From contig JAFAEX010000272.1 of NCBI GenBank assembly GCA_023423795.1, forward strand, positions 1 through 15,421: a DNA stretch of 15,421 bases, given 5' to 3'. The stretch comes from Chloroflexota bacterium. GTDB lineage: Bacteria > Chloroflexota > Chloroflexia > Thermomicrobiales > UBA6265. Under the pieces are notes generated by a model. The model was not told the origin of the DNA. It saw only the letters and a list, made by a program, of their open reading frames with translations, and ran no database searches. The translations under genes were made by a program, and so were the position numbers. The number at the start of each line of letters is the position of its first letter. Positions within the stretch are counted from its first letter, which is position 1. Positions 1 to 6,028 of this stretch are shown one piece after another.

Positions 1-2
1 GT

Positions 3-69
3 AGGGGAGGGACCTGTGCCCTCCCGCCGTGATCGCTAGCGGACACGGGAGGGCACAGGTCCCTCCCCT
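3..69. repeat. Long perfect inverted repeat (24-bp arms, 19-base loop)
   Basis: Positions 3-26 are exactly complementary to 46-69, giving a 24-bp uninterrupted stem around a 19-base loop that contains the small palindrome CGCTAGCG (34-41). It lacks a T-run, so it is a poor intrinsic terminator as drawn. Its architecture resembles the other palindromic repeats in this window (2972-3059, 5065-5181, 14421-14467), but the arm sequence differs from all of them. It may be a REP-like or non-autonomous repeat. Nothing else recognisable was seen between 70 and 236. Confidence 0.85.
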
Positions 70-236
70 GCGAACGATGGGCCGGAGAAGCGGCAACGGC
101 TGTCCGGAACCCGTATCGCCTGTCGTCGCCGGTCGCCTCTGTGGCATCACGGCGGACCCCGGAAAGCAAAGGCTTGGCAACCGGCATGCGTTTACCGGGA
201 TACGACCCGCCCGTCACCCAGCCCCGGAGCCCCGCC

Positions 237-422
237 ATGACCAACGTCTTCGCCGCCGTCGGCTCCCACCGCGACGACCCGACCCTCCTCCTGCTGCTCG
301 GCACCGACGGCATGCACTACGCCCAGCCGCTGCCGGACGGCGACCCGGCCCCGGTCGATCCCGCGACCGACGATTGGGTGGTGGACGAGGAGGTGCCCAG
401 GCCGGAGGACATCGCGACGTAG
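237..422 (+). CDS. Small acidic hypothetical protein, 61 aa
   Basis: An open frame encodes a 61-residue acidic protein of unknown function. The ATG at 237 is preceded by GGAG at 226-229, seven bases away, which favours it over the in-frame upstream start at 141. The protein begins MTNVFAAVGSHRDDPTLLLL and then has a Gly-Thr-Asp-Gly turn, a Tyr, and a C-terminal half rich in Asp, Glu and Pro. There is no signal peptide, membrane segment or known motif. The pattern of a hydrophobic strand, a G-D-G turn and an acidic tail suggests a small beta structure, but that is inference. It converges with the gene at 463-792. Reality as a gene is moderately supported, mainly by the ribosome binding site and sensible composition. 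Confidence 0.5.
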   Translation: MTNVFAAVGSHRDDPTLLLLLGTDGMHYAQPLPDGDPAPVDPATDDWVVDEEVPRPEDIAT

Positions 423-462
423 CGCGTCGCTTCGGCGTTTCGGCACGATCCGCTCGACCCGC

Positions 463-792
463 TTATCCCGGCGCCGCTCCCGCATCGCCCGCCAGTCGCG
501 ACCGCGCTGCGCGCAGGAGCGCCGCCTGCTCTTCCGGCATCGCGTAGCCGAGTTGCGCCTCCGTCCACGGGCGGCCGTGGCCGAGTCCGCCGGCGATTTC
601 GCCCATCGCGTAGGCGGCGCGGGCGACGTCGGTGTTCCGCGGCAGGCCGAGCGCCTTCGCGATTGCCGCCCCGTCGGCGCGCTGCCCGGGCCGGTCGATC
701 AGGAAATCGAGCACCACCCGCGCCGCCGGGTCATCGACCGCGCGGTAGAAGGCGAGCGCGCCCGCCTCGTCGTCCAGTCCGAGCCCCTTCAT
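463..792 (-). CDS. Uncharacterised 109-aa protein, possible winged-helix (DUF6416-like)
   Basis: The chosen ATG (complement of 790-792) has GGGAGG about six bases upstream; the frame stays open to 957, but that extension is Arg/Ala-rich low-quality sequence. The protein starts MKGLGLDDEAGALAFYRAV and has a helix-rich pattern (AARVVLDFLIDRPGQ, DGAAIAKALGL, VARAAYAMGEIAGGLG), then a GRPW segment and a C-terminal helix. The order helix, helix-turn-helix-like segment and closing helix with a conserved-looking RPW resembles small winged-helix proteins such as DUF6416. That assignment is from memory of the family's look and is tentative. It has no transmembrane segment or signal. It is divergent from the transporter gene at 1336 and convergent with the small gene at 237-422. 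Confidence 0.65.
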   Translation of the reverse strand: MKGLGLDDEAGALAFYRAVDDPAARVVLDFLIDRPGQRADGAAIAKALGLPRNTDVARAAYAMGEIAGGLGHGRPWTEAQLGYAMPEEQAALLRAARSRLAGDAGAAPG

Positions 793-1049
793 GCGCGCCT
801 CCCGCTTGCGCTGCCGCGACGCCGTGCGGGCGCGATTGCGGGCGGCAGTTTCCTGCCCGCATCGTCCCGTGGTCCGCCCATTGTGCCCGCTCCGGCCGGC
901 GTTCGCCGGGGCAAGCGTTGCGTCGTCTGCTCGCCAGCCCGCCCCGGTCGGCAGCAACCGACCGGGCCGCTATGGTGACGAAACGACCCGCGCTCAGGCA
1001 CCGACAATCCCCGTGGCATTGTTAGCCAGACTGATTGCCGCGCTGCCCG

Positions 1050-1078
1050 TTGACAGCCCAACCGCCGTTTCTTACAGT
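1050..1078 (+). promoter_or_regulatory. Sigma-70-type promoter for the peptide-type transporter gene
   Basis: A perfect -35 TTGACA (1050-1055) is followed by a 17-base spacer and TACAGT (1073-1078), which matches the -10 consensus at four of six positions including the key TA and final T. The predicted start near 1085 leaves a leader of about 250 bases before the ATG at 1336. The same TTGACA-N17-TAnnnT layout occurs at the two promoters around 13591-13999, which raises confidence. Confidence 0.75.
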
Positions 1079-1126
1079 GCCACTGTTCGTCTTCTCGACA
1101 CGATCCGCGAGCACAGCCCATCCGCA

Positions 1127-1162
1127 CGCGAACCGCCAAGGTTGGGGGCCGAGCGGTTCGCG
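1127..1162 (+). other. Leader hairpin, 10-bp stem
   Basis: CGCGAACCGC (1127-1136) pairs perfectly with 1153-1162 around a 16-base loop, about 40 bases into the predicted leader. It has no T-run and does not match a riboswitch class I recognise. It may affect leader stability or be a chance stem in GC-rich DNA. Confidence 0.35.
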
Positions 1163-1335
1163 GCGCCATTGCCGGGAAGCGACGCGGGCTCGCCGTTCGG
1201 GCCCGAACCCGGCCGATGGGCCGCCAATCGACGCCGGCCGCGCGGAAGCGGTCCGGCGATCCTGCACGAGTTCACCGGACCCCGGCGGGCACCGACGGCC
1301 GCGCCGGAGCGAGCGAACGCGCCAGGGAGGGCACG

Positions 1336-2937
1336 ATGGCCGCACGAACGACGTTGACCCGCCGCGGAATGATGCAGATGCTCGGCCTCGGGGCCGGGGC
1401 CGCTGCCACGCCGTGGCTCTTCGCCCGCTCGGCCGCCGCGCAGGAGGGCACCCCGGAAGCCTGCGCCGCGCCCGGCGAGGGGCAGGCCGGCGGACGGCTT
1501 ACCGTCGGCCAGATCGCGGACTTCACGACCTTCGACCCCTTCCTGCTGCTGTTCGTCAACTACCCGCTCCAGCACCAACTCTTCGACCGGCTGATCGCGA
1601 TGGACCACAACCTCGAGGTCCAGCCCAGCCTCGCCGAATCGTGGGAGATCTCCGAGGACGGCACGCAGATCACCTTCACCCTGCGTTCCGGGGTGACGTT
1701 CCACAACGGGCGGGAACTGGAGGCGACCGACGTGGTCGCCAACATCGAGCGCGCCCGCGTCGAGGAGACCGGCGGCAACATCTTCGCCAAGGTGCAAACC
1801 GTCGAAACGGTGGAGGCGGCCGATGCCTCGACCGTCGTCGTCACCTTCTCCGCGCCGACCCCGAACATGCTCGACATCTTCGATTCCATCAGCATCATCG
1901 CGCCGGAAGCCTTCGAAACCATCCAGAACCAGCCCATCGGCACGGGACCGTTCACGCTGAAGGAGTGGATCCCCGGCGATCAGATCGTTTTCGCGAAGTA
2001 CGAGAACTACTGGCGCGAAGGGCTGCCCTACCTCGACGAGGTGGTCATCAAGCCGTTCGCCGACGGCGAAACGCTGACGCTGGCCCTCGAATCCGGCCAG
2101 ATCGACGCGGCGATCTCGCTGCCCTACACCAACGCCCAGCGCCTCGGCGAAAGCGCCGACGTCGTGCTGGAGCGCGGGCAGGAGGGCGCGCTGCTTTACG
2201 TGCTGGTGATCAACCCGCCCGACGCCAGCCAGGAGCAGACCCCGCTCTCCAACAACCTCGTGCGGCAGGCGATCAACCACGCGCTCAACCGGCAGGCGAT
2301 CGTCGATCAAGCGCTCTTCGGCGTCGGCAGCGCGACGGCGGTGGCCTTCCCCGCCACCTCTCCGGCGTTCTTCGAGGAGCAGACCGAGCGCTTCCCGTTC
2401 GACCTCGACCGGGCGCGCGAACTGTTGGCCGAGGCGGGCTACGCCGACGGTTTCGCGATGGAGATCCTCGCCCCGACCTCGTTCCCCGAATCGGCCAGCA
2501 TGGGCCAGATCCTCGCCGCCGACCTCGCCCAGATCGGGATCACCGCCAAGATCACCCCGATGGAGGCGGCGGTCTGGACGCCGCGCCTGATGGCCGGCGA
2601 CTACCAGGCGACGTTCACCTTCATCGGCCGCAGCCACAAGGACCCGCTCGGCCTGTTCGACAACAGCCCGTTCCGCATCAGCAACAGCCCCGTCTGGCCG
2701 GAGGGCGACTTCCCCGAGGGCTACGCCGAGGCCATCACCGGCGCCGGCGAAACGGTCGATCCCGAGGCGCGCGCCGAACACTTCCGCGCCGTCAACGAGA
2801 TCATGCTGGAGCAGAGCATCCAGATCCCGATCTCGTGGAAGTACACCCTCTTCGGCTGGCGCTCCGACGTCCACGGCATCGACTGGAGCCCGGACGACGA
2901 GATCAAACTCGGCGCGGCCTGGAAGGGTGAATGCTAG
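1336..2937 (+). CDS. ABC transporter substrate-binding protein, family 5 (peptide/nickel type)
   Basis: This 533-residue secreted protein is a family-5 solute-binding protein, the capture component of peptide, nickel or opine ABC importers. The ATG at 1336 has AGGGAGG five bases upstream, better than the in-frame start at 1216. Residues 5-12 carry a twin-arginine signature (TTLTRRGM), followed by an Ala/Gly-rich hydrophobic stretch and a likely cut after A35 (SAAA|QEGTPE). Family features include FDRLIAMDHNLEVQPSLAESW, the ITFTLRSGVTFHNG segment, PIGTGPFTLKEW, and NNLVRQAINHALNR in the second lobe. There is no lipobox Cys, so membrane anchoring is not by lipidation. Length is normal for the family. 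It heads a unit with the permeases at 3204 and 4114, though a repeat intervenes. The substrate cannot be read from sequence. Confidence 0.93.
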   Translation: MAARTTLTRRGMMQMLGLGAGAAATPWLFARSAAAQEGTPEACAAPGEGQAGGRLTVGQIADFTTFDPFLLLFVNYPLQHQLFDRLIAMDHNLEVQPSLAESWEISEDGTQITFTLRSGVTFHNGRELEATDVVANIERARVEETGGNIFAKVQTVETVEAADASTVVVTFSAPTPNMLDIFDSISIIAPEAFETIQNQPIGTGPFTLKEWIPGDQIVFAKYENYWREGLPYLDEVVIKPFADGETLTLALESGQIDAAISLPYTNAQRLGESADVVLERGQEGALLYVLVINPPDASQEQTPLSNNLVRQAINHALNRQAIVDQALFGVGSATAVAFPATSPAFFEEQTERFPFDLDRARELLAEAGYADGFAMEILAPTSFPESASMGQILAADLAQIGITAKITPMEAAVWTPRLMAGDYQATFTFIGRSHKDPLGLFDNSPFRISNSPVWPEGDFPEGYAEAITGAGETVDPEARAEHFRAVNEIMLEQSIQIPISWKYTLFGWRSDVHGIDWSPDDEIKLGAAWKGEC

Positions 2938-2971
2938 CTCGCCTTCTCGCGGCCGCATCGGGCGTCTCCAG

Positions 2972-3059
2972 CATCGTCATCCCGAGCTTGTCGAGGGATC
3001 TCGTCGTCGTTCGATCGTGGGAGCGGACGAGATCCCTCGACAAGCTCGGGATGACGATG
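2972..3059. repeat. REP-like palindromic repeat, 34-bp perfect arms
   Basis: Positions 2972-3005 and 3026-3059 are perfectly complementary over 34 bp with a 20-base loop. The arm core, GTCATCCCGAGCTTGTCGAG, recurs in diverged form at 10070-10102 and 14421-14467. In open frames these repeats spell peptides such as HPELVEGS and IPSLSRDL, which I recognise as common annotation artefacts of a very widespread bacterial palindromic repeat. Here it sits between a binding-protein gene and its permease genes, where it could stabilise the upstream message or reduce readthrough. Confidence 0.9.
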
Positions 3060-3203
3060 GCGGACCCCGCGCCTCACGCGCTCGATCGAGCCGGCGAGTG
3101 GCTGTTGGCGTGAAGGTGGTGGCGGCCGTCATGTTCCGCAGCCGCCCGCTCTGGGTTTTAGCCCCGGACGGGCTTCGGTGCTGACTACGCCCGAAAGGCA
3201 ACG

Positions 3204-4148
3204 ATGCAACGCTACATCGCGCGCCGGTTGCTGCAAGCGATCCCCACCGTGCTGCTGGCGTCGGTCGTCGTCTTCCTGATGATCTACCTCATCCCCGGCG
3301 ACCCCGCCTCGGTCATCCTCGGTCCCAACGCCTTCCCGGCCCAGATCGAGGCGATGAAGCAGGAGATGGGGCTGGACGAGCCGCTGCCGGTCCAGTACCT
3401 GATCTGGCTCGGCAAGGTGCTGCGCGGCGACCTCGGGGAATCGTTCATCAACGGCTTCCCGGTTTCGCAACTGCTGGCCCGGCGGCTCGCCGCCACCGCG
3501 CAACTCACCGTCGCCGCGCTGCTGCTGGCGACCATCGGCGCCTTCGTCGTCGGCGTCGTTTCGGTCATGTTCCGCGGCCGCCTGCTCGGGCGGCTGGCGA
3601 CGTGGTGGCTGGCGCTGTCCTACGCGGTGCCGACCTTCTGGCTCGGCGTGCTGCTCATCATCCTGTTCAGCGTGCAGTTGAAGTGGCTGCCGCCGACCGG
3701 GTACGCCTCGTTCGTCGAGGACCCGGCGCAGGGCTGGCGCTACCTCCTGCTGCCGGCGGTCACGCTGGCGGTCTACACCAGTTCGGTGCTGGCCCGCTTC
3801 CTCCGCAGTTCGCTGCTGGAAGTCATCGGGCAGGATTTCGTCCGCACCGCGCAGGCGAAAGGGCTGCCGGAGCGGCTAGTCTTCCTTCGCCACGCCCTGA
3901 AGAACGCATTGATCCCGGTCGTCACTGTGCTGGGCGTCCAGTTCGGCACGCTGCTCGGCGGCGCGGTCGTCACCGAAGCCGTTTTCGACTGGCCGGGTGT
4001 CGGCCAGATGCTGCTCAACGCGATCCGCGTGCGGGATTACACCGTGGTGCAGGGCACCGTGCTGTTCCTGGTCGTGGTCTTCGTGGTGATCAACCTGCTG
4101 ACGGACATCGCCTATGGCGTCATCGATCCCCGCATCCGCTACGACTAG
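3204..4148 (+). CDS. ABC transporter permease, DppB/OppB/NikB family
   Basis: This 314-residue inner-membrane protein is the first of two permeases of a peptide/nickel-type importer. The ATG at 3204 follows GAAAGG. It opens with the family hallmark (MQRYIARRLLQAIPTVLLAS) and a first membrane helix near residues 10-30 ending in IPGDPA. Further helices lie near 98-122, 134-156, 180-200, 235-258 and 284-304, giving the usual six. The coupling loop that docks on the ATPase is seen at about residues 213-240 (VRTAQAKGLPERLVFLRHAL). The C-terminus IDPRIRY is also typical. The last 35 bases overlap the start of the next permease gene, which suggests translational coupling. Length and motifs are complete. 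Confidence 0.95.
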   Translation: MQRYIARRLLQAIPTVLLASVVVFLMIYLIPGDPASVILGPNAFPAQIEAMKQEMGLDEPLPVQYLIWLGKVLRGDLGESFINGFPVSQLLARRLAATAQLTVAALLLATIGAFVVGVVSVMFRGRLLGRLATWWLALSYAVPTFWLGVLLIILFSVQLKWLPPTGYASFVEDPAQGWRYLLLPAVTLAVYTSSVLARFLRSSLLEVIGQDFVRTAQAKGLPERLVFLRHALKNALIPVVTVLGVQFGTLLGGAVVTEAVFDWPGVGQMLLNAIRVRDYTVVQGTVLFLVVVFVVINLLTDIAYGVIDPRIRYD

Positions 4149-5019
4149 CGCGCCCGCCGTGCCCGGCGCGCTGTCCCGGCGGCGCGAGCGGGGCCGGCTG
4201 GCGCGGATCGGCCGCAGCCGCCTCGCGGCGGTCGGCGCGGCCATCGTGATCGGGCTGGCGCTGCTGGCGCTGGCCGCGCCGCTGGTCGCGCCGTATGACC
4301 CGCTGGCCACCGTGCCCGGGCAGCAGTTCCGCCCGCCGTCCGTCGAGCACCCGTTCGGCACCGACCAGTTCGGGCGCGACATCCTCAGCCGGACGATCTG
4401 GGGCGGGCGCACGTCCCTGGCGGTCGCCGGGGTCGCCGTCGCCATCGCCGCGTTGATCGGGTTCCCGCTCGGGCTGCTGGCCGGCTACTTCGACCGCGGG
4501 CCGGTCAACGCCGTCGTCATGCGGCTGACCGACATGCTGCTAGCCTTCCCGCCGATCCTGCTGGCGATGGTCGTCGTCGCCATCCTTGGCCCCGGTTCGC
4601 GCTCGGTGACGGTCTCGATCGCCATCGTCAGCATCCCGCCGCTGACCCGGCTGGCGCGGGCGGCCATGCTGGCGCAATCCGGCGCCGACTACGTCACCGC
4701 CACCCGCACCGTGGGCGCGGCCGACCGCTACATCATCTTCCGCGCGATCCTGCCGAACTGCCTGCCGCCCATCCTCGTGCAGGTCGCCCTCGCCGCGGGC
4801 ACCGCGATCCTGCTGGAAGCGGCGCTCTCGTTCCTCGGGTTGGGCACGCAGCCGCCCACCCCCTCCTGGGGCTCGATGCTCTACGACGCCCGCTCCGTGC
4901 TCTCCCACGCCCCGTGGTACGGTATCTTCCCCGGCGTTTTCATCACCCTGCTGATTTTCGGCCTCGATTCCCTCTCCGCCGGTCTCCGCGACGCGCTGGA
5001 CCCGAGCCACCGGGGGTAG
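4114..5019 (+). CDS. ABC transporter permease, DppC/OppC family
   Basis: This 301-residue membrane protein is the second permease of the same importer. Family marks are the N-terminal domain APYDPLA, the strongly conserved HPFGTDQFGRDILSR (about residues 79-93), the coupling loop at about 193-222 (YVTATRTVGAADRYIIFRAI, then LPN) and SFLGLGTQPPTPSWGSML near 239-256. The predicted start overlaps the previous gene by 35 bases and has no clear ribosome binding site. An in-frame GTG at 4159 (residue 16), just past the upstream stop, is an alternative, so the exact start is uncertain. No ATPase genes follow: the next gene is on the other strand beyond an inverted repeat. Confidence 0.94.
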   Translation: MASSIPASATTSAPAVPGALSRRRERGRLARIGRSRLAAVGAAIVIGLALLALAAPLVAPYDPLATVPGQQFRPPSVEHPFGTDQFGRDILSRTIWGGRTSLAVAGVAVAIAALIGFPLGLLAGYFDRGPVNAVVMRLTDMLLAFPPILLAMVVVAILGPGSRSVTVSIAIVSIPPLTRLARAAMLAQSGADYVTATRTVGAADRYIIFRAILPNCLPPILVQVALAAGTAILLEAALSFLGLGTQPPTPSWGSMLYDARSVLSHAPWYGIFPGVFITLLIFGLDSLSAGLRDALDPSHRG

Positions 5020-5064
5020 GACCGCGCTTGCCGGCGACAATTCGGGTCATCCCGCGCGGCGGGG

Positions 5065-5181
5065 ACCCGGCCCTGAAGGACCGGGCTGAAGAGGAAAGCA
5101 CCCTGAAGGGCGCTACGAATACCCGTCGTCGGGGCGCTTCGGCGTCCTTGCCGTTCTCAGCCCGGTCCTTCAGGGCCGGGT
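5065..5181. repeat. Inverted repeat with 25-bp perfect arms and 67-base loop
   Basis: Positions 5065-5089 are perfectly complementary to 5157-5181. The arm reads ACCCGGCCCTGAAGGACCGG and continues GCTGA. The loop contains a smaller imperfect stem around CCCTGAAGGG (5101-5110). The element lies between convergent genes, so it could act as a two-way terminator. The right arm encodes the last seven residues and the stop codon of the cupin-like gene at 5157-5612. It is unrelated in sequence to the repeat at 2972. It looks like a small mobile palindromic element. Confidence 0.85.
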
Positions 5182-5612
5182 TCCCTCTCCTGCCCCACGC
5201 TCGGCCACAACCCTGCCCGCCGCCGGTGGCAGGTGAGGTAGGCGAACCGCCCGCCGAACGCCCGTGTTCCCCGCCGCGCGCCTTTCGGCAGGAGCACCAC
5301 CTGACCGGCCTTCAGCAGCGCCGCCGTCCCGTCGATGGTGATGATCCCCTGGCCGGCGACGCCCACCAGCAGCACGTCGAGGTCGGCGTTCACGTGCTCC
5401 GCCACGCCGTCGCCGTCGTCGAAGACGAGCAGGTTGGCGTTCAGGTCCTCGCTGGCCAGCGTCCACGCCGGGCCGGGCGATGAAGCCGCTTCCGCGATCG
5501 CGGTCAGATCGGCCGCCGTGGCCGACGGCGCGCCTCCTTCGCCCGCCTCGTCCTCCAGCATGTGCGCCCAGCACGGCGGGTCGCCGCCGAGCGGTTCGTC
5601 GATGGGAGCCAT
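5157..5612 (-). CDS. Cupin-like protein, 151 aa
   Basis: A 151-residue cytoplasmic protein with a single predicted cupin beta-barrel. The ATG (complement of 5610-5612) has GGGAAGGG seven bases upstream; longer open sequence in this frame runs antiparallel to nothing useful and lies inside the neighbouring genes. The N-terminus has a CWAHMLED segment. The barrel spans about residues 58-130, with LNANLLVFDDGDGVAEHVN, then DVLLVGVAGQGIITIDG, KAGQVVLLPKGARRGTRA and FAYLTCHRRR. H73 with acidic D77 and D79 may mark a degenerate metal site; the classic two-His motif is not seen. The last seven residues (PGPEGPG) come from the right arm of the inverted repeat. It may be cotranscribed with the gene at 5687-5977 (74-base gap). 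Its function is not known. Confidence 0.82.
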   Translation of the reverse strand: MAPIDEPLGGDPPCWAHMLEDEAGEGGAPSATAADLTAIAEAASSPGPAWTLASEDLNANLLVFDDGDGVAEHVNADLDVLLVGVAGQGIITIDGTAALLKAGQVVLLPKGARRGTRAFGGRFAYLTCHRRRAGLWPSVGQEREPGPEGPG

Positions 5613-5686
5613 GGACCGTCCCTTCCCGGGCCGCGCCGCATCATCGCCCCGGCCCGCCGTACGGATGCTGCCGCGGCGGCATCCGC

Positions 5687-5977
5687 TCAAACGCCCTCGA
5701 CGATGGTAAGGAAGTTCGTCCGCGCGTGCCGCTGCCGGATCGGCAGGATCGCCTGATACTCCGGCGAGGCGTGCCACGTCCGCGCCGCGTCCGCCGAGGC
5801 GAACTCCAGCACGACCACGCGCTGCGGGTTCCAGTCGCCTTCGACCGTTTCGGCCGCCCCGCCGCGCACGACGAAGCGCCCGCCGTAGCGCTCCAGCGTC
5901 GCCGGCACCTGCGCGGTGTACTCCCGGTACGCGTCCGGGTCGTGCACCTCGACATCGACGATCACGTACGCCGCCAT
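5687..5977 (-). CDS. DUF1330-type small protein, 96 aa
   Basis: This 96-residue protein matches the DUF1330 pattern, a dimeric ferredoxin-like alpha+beta barrel family of unknown biochemical role. The ATG at 5977 has AGGAGG seven bases upstream. Visible family features are the N-terminal strand MAAYVIVDVEVHDP followed by D-A-Y-R-E-Y, then the segment PATLERYGGRFVVRGG, a strand with WNPQRVVVLEF, and the helix SADAARTWHASPEYQAI. The length is the usual one. It lies 51 bases after the stop of the serine hydrolase gene and probably shares its transcript. No catalytic residues can be assigned. Confidence 0.92.
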   Translation of the reverse strand: MAAYVIVDVEVHDPDAYREYTAQVPATLERYGGRFVVRGGAAETVEGDWNPQRVVVLEFASADAARTWHASPEYQAILPIRQRHARTNFLTIVEGV

Positions 5978-6028
5978 CGCCTCGCCTCCTCCCCGCCGCC
6001 GCCGCCGGGGTTCGCCATCGCGCGCCCG

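Larger units (their letters stand above)
793..1335. other. 543-base intergenic region between divergent genes
   Basis: No convincing gene lies here; the open frames crossing it are Arg/Pro-rich and typical of GC-rich noise. It contains a strong forward promoter (1050-1078), a 10-bp hairpin (1127-1162) and a roughly 250-base untranslated leader ahead of the gene at 1336. No clear promoter for the leftward gene at 792 was recognised. Confidence 0.6.

Noticed and set aside
1035..2958. Open frames of about 630 codons on both strands overlapping the family-5 binding protein
   Set aside because: They are Arg/Pro/Gly-rich and lack family motifs; they arise because GC-rich codon bias removes stops from other frames. 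The frame from 1336 has clear family signatures.
2931..3113. A 60-codon frame whose ATG overlaps the binding-protein stop
   Set aside because: Most of it translates the palindromic repeat (IPSLSRDL-type peptide), a common artefact. No family resemblance.
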